From Streptomyces humidus (lineage in GTDB: Bacteria > Actinomycetota > Actinomycetes > Streptomycetales > Streptomycetaceae), in assembly GCF_014649655.1 (NCBI RefSeq), contig NZ_BMTL01000003.1:248001-312000 (forward strand): a stretch of 64,000 nt of DNA, in the 5' to 3' direction. The position numbers and the translations under genes were made by a program. The notes under the pieces are model-generated. The model was not told the origin of the DNA. It searched no databases and saw only the letters and a list, made by a program, of their open reading frames with translations. Below, one piece after another: positions 9,871 to 21,810 of the stretch. Numbering within the stretch: the stretch's first letter is position 1; every line of letters begins with the position of its first letter.

Positions 9871-10116
9871 TCAGGCCGCGGCCGCGTCCTCGAGTCCGGC
9901 GAGGGCCGGCGCGCCGCGGTCGGCGACGGCCGCTGTCGCGAGGTCCCGGCGCGAACAGGCGCCCCTGCCGAGGATGGCCTGGATACGGCGGACGCACGAG
10001 CCGCAGTCGGTGCCGGCCTTGCATGCGGAGGCGACCTGGCGGGGGGTGCACGCTCCGTCGTCCACGTGCCGCTGGACCTGTGCCTCGGTCACGCCGAAGC
10101 AGCTGCAGACGTACAC
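9871..10116 (-). CDS. bfd: Bacterioferritin-associated ferredoxin (Bfd)
   Basis: An 81-residue [2Fe-2S] protein that in studied species reduces bacterioferritin to release iron. The Fe-S ligands are CSC near the N-terminus and DCGSC later, the Bfd pattern C-X-C...C-X2-C. There is an Ala/Asp-rich C-terminal extension beyond the usual 60-70 residues. Two in-frame GTGs exist: the one at 10125 abuts the Shine-Dalgarno GAGGAGG, while the one at 10116 lies 8 nt from it and gives MYVCSCFGV, so 10116 is chosen. An iron box lies upstream, so expression is expected under iron limitation, opposite to storage. Confidence 0.92.
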   Translation of the reverse strand: MYVCSCFGVTEAQVQRHVDDGACTPRQVASACKAGTDCGSCVRRIQAILGRGACSRRDLATAAVADRGAPALAGLEDAAAA

Positions 10117-10176
10117 GCGGTTCACCTCCTCGCCGGGTCCCTGAGTCGTGCCGTACCGGATCTCGGAGTCCCCTTG

Positions 10177-10195
10177 ATCGGTGAGGCAAACCTAA
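10177..10195 (-). promoter_or_regulatory. Iron box (DmdR/IdeR operator) upstream of bfd
   Basis: Read on the minus strand the site is TTAGGTTTGCCTCACCGAT, matching 15 of 19 positions of the actinobacterial iron box TTAGGTTAGGCTCACCTAA. It lies about 60 bp upstream of the bfd start. In Streptomyces this site is bound by the iron-dependent repressor DmdR1 (IdeR/DtxR family). Confidence 0.85.
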
Positions 10196-10222
10196 CCTTA
10201 CCCGGCGTCCCGCGGGCGCAAA

Positions 10223-10268
10223 AGGGCGGTGGGGCGCGGATCGTATGTGATCCGCGCCCCACCGCCCT
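10223..10268 (-). terminator. Terminator of the DAHP synthase gene
   Basis: A perfect 20-bp inverted repeat (10223-10242 with 10249-10268) around a 6-nt loop lies 12 bp past the DAHP synthase stop. On the minus strand it is followed by TTTT, the classical intrinsic terminator layout. Confidence 0.93.
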
Positions 10269-10280
10269 CGCGCGTCGTGC

Positions 10281-13781
<3,501 letters not shown>

Positions 13782-13785
13782 CGGC

Positions 13786-14814
13786 TCAGCCGAAGAACAC
13801 GCCCGCCTCCGCGTAGAGCGCGGGGTCGACGGTCTTCAGCCGGGCCGTCGCCTCCGCGATCGGCACGCGGACGATGTCCGTGCCGCGCAGGGCGACCATC
13901 TTGCCGAAGTCGCCCTCGTGGACGGCGTCGACGGCGTGCAGGCCGAAGCGGGTGGCGAGCCAGCGGTCGAAGGCGCTCGGGGTGCCGCCGCGCTGGACGT
14001 GGCCGAGGACCGTCGTGCGGGCCTCGTTCCCCGTCCGGCGCTCGATCTCCTTGGCGAGCCACTCGCCGACGCCGGAGAGCCGCACATGCCCGAAGGCGTC
14101 CAGCGAACCGTCCTTCAGCACCGCGTCGCCGTCCCGGGGCATCGCGCCCTCGGCGACGACCACGATCGGGGCGTACGAGGACCGGAAGCGGGAGGCCACC
14201 CAGGCGCACACCTGCTCGACGTCGAAGCGCTGTTCGGGGATGAGGACGACGTTGGCGCCGCCCGCCAGGCCGGAGTGCAGGGCGATCCAGCCCGCGTGCC
14301 GGCCCATCACCTCGACCACCAGGACCCGCATATGGGACTCGGCGGTGGTGTGCAGCCGGTCGATGGCCTCGGTCGCGATGCCGACGGCGGTGTCGAAGCC
14401 GAAGGTGTAGTCGGTGGCGGACAGGTCGTTGTCGATGGTCTTCGGGACGCCGACGCAGGGCACCTGGAACTCGTCGGACAGCCGGGCGGCGACGCCCAGG
14501 GTGTCCTCGCCGCCGATGGTGACGAGCGCGTCCACCCGCTGCCGGGCGAGGGTGTCCCTGATGCGGCGGACGCCGTCCTCCTCCTTGAGGGGATTGGTCC
14601 GCGAGGATCCCAGGATCGTGCCGCCGCGAGGCAGGATGCCGCGCACGGCGGGAATGCCGAGGGGGACGGACCTCCCTTCCAGGGGACCGCGCCAGCCGTC
14701 CCGGAATCCGATGAACTCGTGGCCGTACTCCTGGACGCCCTTGCGGACGACCGCCCTGATGACGGCGTTGAGGCCGGGGCAGTCCCCGCCTCCGGTCAGT
14801 ACTCCGACGCGCAT
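13786..14814 (-). CDS. pfkA: 6-phosphofructokinase, group III, with PPi-type active-site residues
   Basis: A 342-residue PfkA-family enzyme phosphorylating fructose 6-phosphate. It has GVLTGGGDCPGLNAVIR, PKTIDND, MGRHAGWIAL and PEQRFDVEQV. At the phosphoryl-donor site the sequence is GGEDT (101-105), with Asp where ATP enzymes have Gly (E. coli Gly104), and Lys in PKTIDND where E. coli has Gly124. In this family the Asp plus Lys combination is associated with pyrophosphate use. Donor specificity is therefore probably PPi, or at least altered; this is inference from residues. It is the last gene of a likely acyltransferase-macS-macR-pfkA transcription unit. Confidence 0.92.
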   Translation of the reverse strand: MRVGVLTGGGDCPGLNAVIRAVVRKGVQEYGHEFIGFRDGWRGPLEGRSVPLGIPAVRGILPRGGTILGSSRTNPLKEEDGVRRIRDTLARQRVDALVTIGGEDTLGVAARLSDEFQVPCVGVPKTIDNDLSATDYTFGFDTAVGIATEAIDRLHTTAESHMRVLVVEVMGRHAGWIALHSGLAGGANVVLIPEQRFDVEQVCAWVASRFRSSYAPIVVVAEGAMPRDGDAVLKDGSLDAFGHVRLSGVGEWLAKEIERRTGNEARTTVLGHVQRGGTPSAFDRWLATRFGLHAVDAVHEGDFGKMVALRGTDIVRVPIAEATARLKTVDPALYAEAGVFFG

Positions 14815-14867
14815 GGACGAGTCCCTTCGCCGTTACTGCCTGACGAGGGGTCAGTGTCGCTCGTCCC

Positions 14868-15548
14868 TCACTCGTCGTCGAGACCTCGCTCAATGGCGTA
14901 TCGCACCAGTTCGACCCTGTTGTGCAGCTGGAGCTTGCCGAGGGTGTTCTGGACGTGGTTCTGCACCGTGCGGTGGGAGATGACGAGGCGTTCGGCGATC
15001 TGCTTGTAGCTCAGGCCCTTGGCGACCAGGCGCAGCACCTCGGTCTCCCGCTCCGTCAGCCGGGGCGCGTTCGGCTCGTCGCCCCGGGCGTCGGCGGGAC
15101 CCGGGTCGGAGGCCAGCCGGCGGTACTCGCCGAGGACCAGGCCGGCCAGGCCGGGCGTGAACACCGGGTCGCCGGCGGCCGTACGGCGCACCGCGTCCAG
15201 GAGTTCCTCCGTGGACGCCGACTTCAGCAGGTAGCCGGTCGCGCCGGACTTCACCGCCTCCAGCACGTCGGCGTGCTCGCCGCTCGCCGACAGCACGAGC
15301 ACCCGCAGGGTGGGGTCGGCGGCGACGACCTCCCTGCACACCTGGACGCCCGGCTTCGCGGGCAGGTTCAGGTCCAGCACGAGCACCTCGGGCGTGGTGG
15401 CCCTGGCGCGGCGCACGGCCTGTTCGCCGTCGCCGGCGGTGGCCACGACGTCGAGGCCCGCCTCCGCCAGATCCCGGGCGACCGCGTCGCGCCACATGGG
15501 GTGGTCGTCGACCACCATGACCCTGATCGGATCCTGTCGCCCGCTCAT
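14868..15548 (-). CDS. macR: NarL/LuxR-type response regulator (MacR-like)
   Basis: A 226-residue response regulator: receiver domain with acidic pocket (VVDDH), phospho-acceptor Asp59 (VLDLNLPAKPG) and Lys in LLKSAS, then a LuxR helix-turn-helix (LTERETEVLRLVAKGLSYKQ). It is encoded 29 bp downstream of its sensor kinase. Position beside pfkA, an acyltransferase and a DUF5931-type kinase matches the actinobacterial MacRS system, which in S. coelicolor affects morphology and actinorhodin. The symbol is given on context and resemblance. Confidence 0.85.
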   Translation of the reverse strand: MSGRQDPIRVMVVDDHPMWRDAVARDLAEAGLDVVATAGDGEQAVRRARATTPEVLVLDLNLPAKPGVQVCREVVAADPTLRVLVLSASGEHADVLEAVKSGATGYLLKSASTEELLDAVRRTAAGDPVFTPGLAGLVLGEYRRLASDPGPADARGDEPNAPRLTERETEVLRLVAKGLSYKQIAERLVISHRTVQNHVQNTLGKLQLHNRVELVRYAIERGLDDE

Positions 15549-15577
15549 CGCCGTCCCGCCTTCCCCCGCTGCACGTT

Positions 15578-16792
15578 CTATTCCTTCTGCGTCTTCGGCA
15601 CCGTCAGTTCGACCTCGGTGCCCTGCCCCGGCGTCGAGATCAGCTCGGCGCCGCCGCCGATGTCGCGCAGCCGGCCGCGGATCGACTGGGCCACGCCGAG
15701 CCGCCCCTCGCCCTCGGCCTGCGCGAGCCGTCCCTGCGGGATGCCCGGCCCGTCGTCCCGCACGGTGACGATCACCGCATCGGGCTCGTCCTCGACGAGG
15801 ATCCAGGCGCGGGCGTCGTCGCCGGCGTGTCTGCGGACGTTGTCCAGGGCGGCCCCGACCGCCGCCGCCAGCTCCCTCGCGGCGGGCGCCGGCAGCATCA
15901 CCGGAGCGCCGGGCTCGGCGAGGTTGACGCGGGCGGCGGCGAAGGGGGCGAGCAGCGCGCGCAGGTCGAGAGGGCCGGCCGGCTCGGACGGCTCCGGCGA
16001 GGGTTCGTCGACGGCCTGGACGACGGCGCCGTCGGCCGCGTCCCGGGAGACCCGGGAGACCGGCACGAGGCCGCCGGAGACCAGCGTGCGCAGCGCGACC
16101 TCCTGTTCGCCGGCCATCCGGCCCAGCTCGGCCGCCTCGCCGCCGATGACCGCGCCGCGCCGCTGCACCATGGCCAGCACCTGCAGCACGCTGTCGTGGA
16201 TGTCCCGGGCGAGGCGCTCCCGCTCCCGGGTCGCCGCCTCGATCTCCAGGGCGCGGGCGAGGGTGCGCTCGGAGGCGCGGGCGACCTCCACGACGTAGCC
16301 GATGGCGATGGAGGCGACCCACACGAGGAGGACGTTGTGCACGGTGTCGCGGGCCGGGGTGCCGCGCTCGACCAGGTTGGTCACCGCGACGGCCGTGGAC
16401 GCGAACGCCGCCCAGCGCCAGCCCCCCTTGATGGCGAACGCCAGGACCGAGCCGGCGGTCCATATCGACGGCAGTGTCGGGCCGCCCGACTGGATGCGCG
16501 CGGGGCTGTCCGCGACGGCCGTGAGCATGATGCCGGTCAGTGCGACGGTCAGGTCGGCGGCGAGGAAGCGCTTGGTGCAGCTCGCCGCGTTCGCGACCTT
16601 GGGCAGGGTGGCCAACGTCCACACGAACAGGACGCAGTAGTAGACGACGGCGACCCAGGGGCGCTCGAACCCGTCGTAGGCGGTGGCGAAGAAGCCCACC
16701 GCGTACAGCATGGTGAGTACCCGGTAGCCGGCGAGCGCACGCCACAGCGGCAGCTCGACCGACATCCTCAACACTCTCTCGCGCTTGGCCAT
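15578..16792 (-). CDS. macS: Sensor histidine kinase (MacS-like)
   Basis: A 404-residue membrane kinase. The first 170 residues hold about five to six membrane helices with short loops (a DUF5931-like sensor). Next come the HisKA_3 dimerisation helix with His199 in RDIHDSVLQVLAMVQRRG and a C-terminal HATPase with DNVRRHA and VRDDGPGIP. It signals to the regulator encoded next. The small extracytoplasmic area suggests membrane or envelope sensing. It starts 23 bp after the acyltransferase stop. Confidence 0.85.
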   Translation of the reverse strand: MAKRERVLRMSVELPLWRALAGYRVLTMLYAVGFFATAYDGFERPWVAVVYYCVLFVWTLATLPKVANAASCTKRFLAADLTVALTGIMLTAVADSPARIQSGGPTLPSIWTAGSVLAFAIKGGWRWAAFASTAVAVTNLVERGTPARDTVHNVLLVWVASIAIGYVVEVARASERTLARALEIEAATRERERLARDIHDSVLQVLAMVQRRGAVIGGEAAELGRMAGEQEVALRTLVSGGLVPVSRVSRDAADGAVVQAVDEPSPEPSEPAGPLDLRALLAPFAAARVNLAEPGAPVMLPAPAARELAAAVGAALDNVRRHAGDDARAWILVEDEPDAVIVTVRDDGPGIPQGRLAQAEGEGRLGVAQSIRGRLRDIGGGAELISTPGQGTEVELTVPKTQKE

Positions 16793-16815
16793 CCGCCCGC
16801 CCCCCGGACTCCTGA

Positions 16816-17604
16816 CTACTGCTCTTCGTCCTTCGTCGTCTGTTCCTCGTCCGCCTGTTCCTCGTCCGCCTGCGCGAGAGCCGCCTTCGCGGCCTTCTCC
16901 GCTTCCTTCACGGCCTTCGCCGCCTCGGCTATCTGCCGCTTGGCGGCGGTCGCGTACATGTCGACGTACTCCTGGCCGGAGAGCTTCATGATCTCGTACA
17001 TGACCTCGTCGGTCACGGCGCGCAGCACGAAGCGGTCGTGGTCCATGCCCTGATAGCGGCTGAAGTCCAGCGGCCTGCCGATGCGGATGCCGGGCCGCAT
17101 GATCTTCGGGAGGACCTTCCCGGGCGGCTGGATCTTCTCCGTGTCGATCATGGCGACCGGGATCACGGGCGCGCCGGTGGCGAGCGCCACGCGCGCGAGG
17201 CCGCCCGGCTTGCCGCGGTAGAGCCGGCCGTCGGGCGAGCGCGTGCCCTCTGGGTAGATGCCGAACAGCTCCCCGCGCTCCAGCACGTCCATGCCGCTCC
17301 TGATCGCGGCCTCCCCGGCGCCGCGCCCCCCGGAGCGGTCCACCGGGAGCTGGCCGACGCCCTTGAAGAAGGCCGCCGTCAGCCGGCCCTTCACCCCGGG
17401 CGTGGTGAAGTACTCGGCCTTCGCGATGAAGGTGACCTTGCGGTCGAGGACCGCGGGCAGGAAGAACGAGTCCGAGAAGGACAGGTGGTTGCTCGCCAGG
17501 ATCGCGGGGCCTTCGTCGGGGATGTTCTCGAGGCCTTCCACCCAGGGCCTGAAGGCGACCTTCAGCGGTCCCCCGATTGCGACCTTCATCGCGCCGTACA
17601 ACAA
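16816..17604 (-). CDS. 1-acyl-sn-glycerol-3-phosphate acyltransferase (PlsC family)
   Basis: A 262-residue acyltransferase making phosphatidate-type lipids at the membrane. The catalytic NHLSFSD (H-X4-D) and the glycerol-phosphate block YPEGTRSPDGRLYRGKPG are present. The C-terminus is a Lys/Ala/Glu-rich probable coiled coil ending in an acidic tail. The start is probably the TTG at 17604: AGGAGG lies 7 nt upstream, whereas the ATG five codons further in has no RBS. It heads the macS-macR-pfkA run and corresponds by synteny to mycobacterial Rv2182c. Confidence 0.9.
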   Translation of the reverse strand: MLYGAMKVAIGGPLKVAFRPWVEGLENIPDEGPAILASNHLSFSDSFFLPAVLDRKVTFIAKAEYFTTPGVKGRLTAAFFKGVGQLPVDRSGGRGAGEAAIRSGMDVLERGELFGIYPEGTRSPDGRLYRGKPGGLARVALATGAPVIPVAMIDTEKIQPPGKVLPKIMRPGIRIGRPLDFSRYQGMDHDRFVLRAVTDEVMYEIMKLSGQEYVDMYATAAKRQIAEAAKAVKEAEKAAKAALAQADEEQADEEQTTKDEEQ

Positions 17605-17745
17605 GCGAGTGCCTCCTGTTTGTGTCGCACAGACCTTAACCCGGAGTGGCGGCAAAGGATCCGACGACCCTGGTCGGTGTCAGTGGGGTCGCGTACGGTG
17701 AAGCACACATCCCTCCCATGAAGAACAGACGAAGACAGGAGACCG

Positions 17746-18528
17746 ATGGTGCCGGTCCTTCCTGGAGCCGAGCCGTACCGCCATGAGGGCGGGGAGGCCG
17801 GAGTGCTCCTCTGTCACGGCTTCACCGGATCCCCGCAGTCGCTGCGCCCCTGGGCGCGGTACCTGGCCGGGCAGGGCCTGACCGTGTCGCTGCCGCTGCT
17901 GCCGGGTCACGGCACGCGCTGGGAGGACATGGCGCTCACCGGCTGGCAGGACTGGTACGCGGAGGTGGACCGCGAGCTGCGCGCGCTGCGCCGCCGTTGC
18001 GAGCGGGTGTTCGTGATGGGCCTGTCCATGGGCGGCGCCCTGGCGCTGCGGCTGGCCGCCCGGCACGGGGAAGGGGTGGCCGGCGTCGTCGTCGTCAATC
18101 CCGCGAACAAGGTCCACGGTCTGTCCGCGTACGCCCTTCCGGTGGCCCGCCACCTCGTCCGCACGACGAAGGGGATCACCAGCGACATCGCCAGACAGGG
18201 CGTCCTGGAGAGCGGCTACGACCGGGTGCCGCTGCACTCGGCGCACTCCCTGCGGACCTTCCTGCGGCTGGTCGACGGCGAGCTGCCGCAGGTCACCCAG
18301 CCGCTGCTTCTTCTGCACAGCGTCCACGACCACGTGGTGCCGCCGGCCGACTCGGCCCGGGTGCTCAGCCGGGTGTCCTCGACGGACGTGACCGAGATCC
18401 TGCTGGAACAGAGTTACCACGTGGCAACGTTGGACCACGATGCGGACCGGATCTTCGAGGAGAGCTACGCGTTCATCGCCCGGATCGCGCCCAGTGTCGG
18501 CAAGGAAGGGACGGCCGCAGGTGGCTGA
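17746..18528 (+). CDS. Alpha/beta-hydrolase, carboxylesterase/monoacylglycerol lipase type
   Basis: A 260-residue serine hydrolase. The oxyanion motif CHGFTGSP, nucleophile elbow GLSMGG, catalytic Asp in HSVHDHVVP and His in SYHVATLD form a full triad. It resembles Bacillus-type carboxylesterase Est30 and bacterial monoglyceride lipases. No signal peptide. It is divergent from the PlsC acyltransferase, so a lipid substrate is plausible, but not shown. Its stop overlaps the next gene by 8 nt. Confidence 0.88.
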   Translation: MVPVLPGAEPYRHEGGEAGVLLCHGFTGSPQSLRPWARYLAGQGLTVSLPLLPGHGTRWEDMALTGWQDWYAEVDRELRALRRRCERVFVMGLSMGGALALRLAARHGEGVAGVVVVNPANKVHGLSAYALPVARHLVRTTKGITSDIARQGVLESGYDRVPLHSAHSLRTFLRLVDGELPQVTQPLLLLHSVHDHVVPPADSARVLSRVSSTDVTEILLEQSYHVATLDHDADRIFEESYAFIARIAPSVGKEGTAAGG

Positions 18529-19165
18529 GCACGACTCCGACCGCGAGGACCGGGAGAACCGGGACGAGCGGGAAGGCCCGGACGCCCGCCGGGGCCACGA
18601 GCCGGAGGAGCGGAGCGCGCCGTTCGACGAGGCCGCCGCGTGGGCGGCGATCGTCGCCGGGTACGGCGAGGAGCCGCCGGACCCGCCGGGCGCCAAGCCG
18701 TTCAAGTCGGTCGAGGACCTGGCGCTCCTGGAGGTCGAGGCGAACGACGAGGAGCCGGGGACGAAAGCGGGCGAAGAGCCCGCGAAGGAGCCCGGCGAGG
18801 AGCAGAAACCGGCCAAGCCGCTGGGCAGTTCGGTCGCCTTCGCGCCCGGTGTCGGGCCGCGCGACCACCCGGCCCCCGAGCCGGCCGAGGGGACTTTCGA
18901 CGACGACGAGGACGACGAGGGGCACTTCGTCCCGCCGGAGCCGCCGCCGCTGCCCGCAGCCGACGCCACGGCCAAGTTCGCCTGGCTCGGGGTGATCGGC
19001 GGACCGGTGCTGCTTCTGCTGGCGGTGCTGCTGGGCTGGGAGATGACGTGGTGGCTGACGACCCTCTCGGTCGGCGGCTTCCTCGGCGGCTTCGCCACGC
19101 TGGTGATGCGGATGCGGCCGGACGACGAGGACGAGGGCGATCCGGGACGGGGAGCGGTGGTCTAG
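18521..19165 (+). CDS. Acidic protein with C-terminal membrane helices
   Basis: A 214-residue protein of unknown function. The first 150 residues are strongly charged and acidic (many Asp, Glu, Arg, Pro; DDDEDDEGHF). Two hydrophobic segments follow (WLGVIGGPVLLLLAVLLGW and a Leu/Gly-rich helix ending LVMRM), then a short acidic tail. The GTG at 18521 lies inside the end of the esterase gene, indicating coupling. It ends on a CTAG shared with the convergent phosphatase gene. Likely an inner-membrane protein with a long disordered cytosolic arm. Confidence 0.75.
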   Translation: MAEHDSDREDRENRDEREGPDARRGHEPEERSAPFDEAAAWAAIVAGYGEEPPDPPGAKPFKSVEDLALLEVEANDEEPGTKAGEEPAKEPGEEQKPAKPLGSSVAFAPGVGPRDHPAPEPAEGTFDDDEDDEGHFVPPEPPPLPAADATAKFAWLGVIGGPVLLLLAVLLGWEMTWWLTTLSVGGFLGGFATLVMRMRPDDEDEGDPGRGAVV

Positions 19166-19974
19166 GACCTCGTCCGGCGCCTGCCGTCGGCGGGGGCCCC
19201 GGGAGTCGCGGGGAGTCCGGGGGCGGCGGGGACTCTGAGGGCGGCGAGGACCGGCAGATGGTCGGTGGCCGCCCGCAGATCCGTCTCGGTGACTCCGGGC
19301 AGCCCGCGGGGCACCCCGCAGCCCAGCGCCTCCACGCCCTTGGTGGCGAAGATCCCGTCGATACGGCGGTCGGGCCCGGAGGCGGGGAACGTGTGCTCGC
19401 TCCCCCAGGGCGCTACGGTGCGGCAGTCCTGGAGAGCCGCGGCCAGTCGGCCGAAGGTGCGTCCGTCGGGCCGTTCGTTGACGTCGCCGCCCGCGATCGC
19501 GTGTTCCACGCCCATGCCGGCCAGTCGGTCGAGGAGCATGCCGCCCTGCTCGTGGCGCTCGGCCGCCGTCAGTCCGAGATGACAGCTGACGACGCCCACG
19601 CGGGCGCCCCCGAAGCGGACCACCGCGGTGGCCAGGCCGCGCCGGAACTCCCCCGGGGTGAGCGGCAACAGCACGTCCTCGGTGCGTTCGACGGTGGCGC
19701 GCAGCGAGCAGAGGATCGCCGGCCCGGCGGCCGTGCCGCCGCCGGTGAGGATCACCTGGCCCGTGGCGGCGGCGAGCCGGGCCAGTTTCTTGCGCCAGCG
19801 GAAGAAGATCGGCGCCTCCTGGAGGAGGACCAGGTCGGGGGCGCAGGCGGTGACGACACGGGCGAGGGCGTCGGTGTCGTCGCGCAGGGAGCGGACGTTG
19901 TAGCTGAGGACCCGGATGACGGCCGAACCGTCGGGCTCGGTACGGGAGTTCGCAAGGGGCGAGGTCGTCGGCAT
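19162..19974 (-). CDS. Endonuclease/exonuclease/phosphatase-family protein
   Basis: A 270-residue EEP-fold Mg-dependent hydrolase. Motifs are LSYNVRSL, LLQEAP, SCHLGL, GGDVNERPDG, RRIDGIF and TDHLPVLA, giving a complete catalytic set. Substrate (nucleic acid, phospholipid or inositol phosphate) cannot be told. The ATG at 19974 has no Shine-Dalgarno, but TATCTT lies 7 nt upstream, so a leaderless transcript is likely. It is convergent with the acidic membrane protein; the two stop codons share a CTAG. Confidence 0.85.
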   Translation of the reverse strand: MPTTSPLANSRTEPDGSAVIRVLSYNVRSLRDDTDALARVVTACAPDLVLLQEAPIFFRWRKKLARLAAATGQVILTGGGTAAGPAILCSLRATVERTEDVLLPLTPGEFRRGLATAVVRFGGARVGVVSCHLGLTAAERHEQGGMLLDRLAGMGVEHAIAGGDVNERPDGRTFGRLAAALQDCRTVAPWGSEHTFPASGPDRRIDGIFATKGVEALGCGVPRGLPGVTETDLRAATDHLPVLAALRVPAAPGLPATPGAPADGRRRTRS

Positions 19975-20019
19975 AGCGATCAAGATACGCCGCCCCGTCC
20001 CGTACGTCCGGAAAAGCGA

Positions 20020-20043
20020 ACGGGGGTCGCGAGCGACCCCCGT
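20020..20043 (-). terminator. Hairpin downstream of glucokinase
   Basis: Arms ACGGGGGTC (20020-20028) and GACCCCCGT (20035-20043) pair perfectly around a 6-nt loop. On the minus strand the stem is followed within 5 nt by TTTT. It lies 160 bp past the glucokinase stop, beyond the 21-bp repeat array, and would end that transcript. Confidence 0.75.
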
Positions 20044-20059
20044 GTTGCCGCTGTCACGT

Positions 20060-20201
20060 CGAGCGACGGCGGGTACGCGCCGAGCGACGGCCGGTACGCG
20101 CCGAGCGGCCACCGGTTGCACGCCGAGCGACCACCGGCAAGCGTCGTGCCACGACCGGTGCGCGCCGCGCCGAGAACGATGCGGCCGTACCACGACCGGT
20201 G
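20060..20201. repeat. Array of imperfect 21-bp tandem repeats
   Basis: At least five units begin at 20060, 20081, 20102, 20124 and 20145, with a degenerate further copy near 20186. The first two are identical but for one base (each starting CGAGCGACGG); later copies share the core GACCACCGG or a close variant. The array fills the gap between the glucokinase stop and its terminator, so it is probably transcribed in the 3' UTR. No CRISPR-like spacers exist. Confidence 0.85.
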
Positions 20202-20204
20202 TGA

Positions 20205-21158
20205 CTACATGATCGGGTCGGGCTCTCTCGCCAGGTCCGCCGCGCCGACCAGGCCCGCCTTGTTGCCCAGCTGGGCCGCGATGACGTCGGCCACCGGACG
20301 CCAGTTGCCGCCGACCAGCCACCGCTTGTAGGACTTGCGGATCGGGTCGAGGACCAGTTCGCCCTCGTCGGAGAGGCCGCCGCCGACGATGAAGGCGGAC
20401 GGGTCGAAGAGGGACGCGAGGTCGGCGAGACCTGCGCCGGCCCAGCGGGCGAGCTCGCGATAGGAGTCGACGGCGACCGGGTCGCCCTGACGGGCGGCCA
20501 TGGAGATGTGCTTGCCCTCGATGCCGTCCGGGCTGCCGTCGCCGAGGCCGAGCAGGACCTCGGCGTTCTCCGGGGTGGCGTTCGCGCGCTGCTTGGCGTA
20601 GCGCACCAGCGCACGGCCGGAGGCGTACTGCTCCCAGCAGCCCTGCGAGCCGCAGCCGCACAGCAGGCCGTCCGGCACCATCCTGATGTGGCCGAACTCG
20701 GCGGCGACGCCGAAGTGGCCGCGGCGCAGCTTGTTGCCGATGATGATGCCGCCGCCGAGGCCGGTGCCGAGGGTGATGCAGATGACGTTGCGATGGCCCT
20801 TGCCCGCGCCGAACTTGTACTCGCCCCACGCGGCGGCGTTGGCGTCGTTCTCCACGACGACGGGCAGGCCCACGCGGGCCTCGACCTCGTCCTTGAGCGG
20901 CTCCTGGCGCCAGTCGATGTTGGGCGCGAAGTAGACCGTCGAGCGCTGTCGGTTGACGTAGCCGGCGGCGCCGATGCCCACACCGACGATGTCGTGCCCG
21001 ACGCGCGCGCCGTCGACGGCGGCGGCGATGGCGTCCACGATGCCCTCGGGCGTGCCCGGGGTCGGCACCTGGTGGGTCGACAGAATGCTGCCTTCCTCAT
21101 CGACCACGCCGGCCGCGATCTTGGTGCCGCCGATGTCGACGCCGATGGTGAGTCCCAT
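20205..21158 (-). CDS. glkA: ROK-family glucokinase
   Basis: A 317-residue ATP-dependent glucose kinase. It has the N-terminal DIGGTKIAAGVVD phosphate loop, the sugar-binding ENDANAAAWGE, the GTGLGGGIIIG loop and the ROK zinc motif CGCGSQGCWEQYASG. In Streptomyces this enzyme also mediates carbon catabolite repression. Length and motifs match GlkA closely. Downstream is an unusual 21-bp repeat array. Confidence 0.96.
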   Translation of the reverse strand: MGLTIGVDIGGTKIAAGVVDEEGSILSTHQVPTPGTPEGIVDAIAAAVDGARVGHDIVGVGIGAAGYVNRQRSTVYFAPNIDWRQEPLKDEVEARVGLPVVVENDANAAAWGEYKFGAGKGHRNVICITLGTGLGGGIIIGNKLRRGHFGVAAEFGHIRMVPDGLLCGCGSQGCWEQYASGRALVRYAKQRANATPENAEVLLGLGDGSPDGIEGKHISMAARQGDPVAVDSYRELARWAGAGLADLASLFDPSAFIVGGGLSDEGELVLDPIRKSYKRWLVGGNWRPVADVIAAQLGNKAGLVGAADLAREPDPIM

Positions 21159-21225
21159 GAATCCCTCAGTTTCGGTCGAGCCCCGCTACGGCCAACCGTA
21201 CCCGAGGCCCTGCCCCGGGAGGGCT

Positions 21226-21729
21226 TCAGTCCAAGTCGATGCGCTGGCCGGGACCCGTGTCGTCGCCGCCGTCGCGGCCGGTGTCGCGCAGGTCGCCGGC
21301 TCCGGCGGTCCAGCGCCGCTCCTGGGTCTGGACCGCCGAGCGGTAGGCCGCGAGAAGCTCGCTGCCCGCCGCCGCGAGGTGGTCGAAGACGTCGGGGTTG
21401 CGCTCGATGACGGGCTCCACGGCGGCCTTGGCCTGCCGGACGGCCTGGCGGACCGCCTGCTGGGCGGCGGGCCCGGCGACGGCCCCGAGCAGCGGGGACT
21501 GGATCGACGACAGCTTGTCGCTGACGGCGTCGACGAGCTTGCGCAGTTCGTCAGCGGCCGAGCCCGGCTGCGGGCCGTGCTCGGCGCGGCGGCGGGCCTT
21601 CTCGGCCGCCAGGTCCTCGGCGGCCGCGGTGGCCCAGGCGTCGGCGTCGCTCACACGCGGTTTCTCGTCGGCGGACTCTGCGCCGGCGGGCTCCCCGGCG
21701 GCGTCGGGCGTGGGACGCTCTTCGCTCAT
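21226..21729 (-). CDS. Conserved actinomycete protein (DUF5304-like)
   Basis: A 167-residue soluble protein: acidic Ala/Glu-rich N-terminus, a central amphipathic helical part (AADELRKLVDAVSDKLSSIQ, AVRQAVRQAKAAVEPVIERN) and an Asp/Gly-rich tail. No enzymatic motif. I recall a Streptomyces family named DUF5304 in this place beside the ArsA-like ATPase, but the match is by memory. It lies between the ArsA gene and glucokinase, all on the minus strand, with gaps of 81 and 67 bp. Confidence 0.65.
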   Translation of the reverse strand: MSEERPTPDAAGEPAGAESADEKPRVSDADAWATAAAEDLAAEKARRRAEHGPQPGSAADELRKLVDAVSDKLSSIQSPLLGAVAGPAAQQAVRQAVRQAKAAVEPVIERNPDVFDHLAAAGSELLAAYRSAVQTQERRWTAGAGDLRDTGRDGGDDTGPGQRIDLD

Positions 21730-21810
21730 GGCGGACTCCTGACGACTGCGGGTTGACGAGGCCTGACCACGGCTCGTCCTTACGACGTTACCCGAACGGC
21801 CGTATGACGT

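Noticed and set aside
20060..20201. CRISPR-like array
   Set aside because: The units are contiguous with no unique spacers, diverge among themselves, and no cas genes are nearby.
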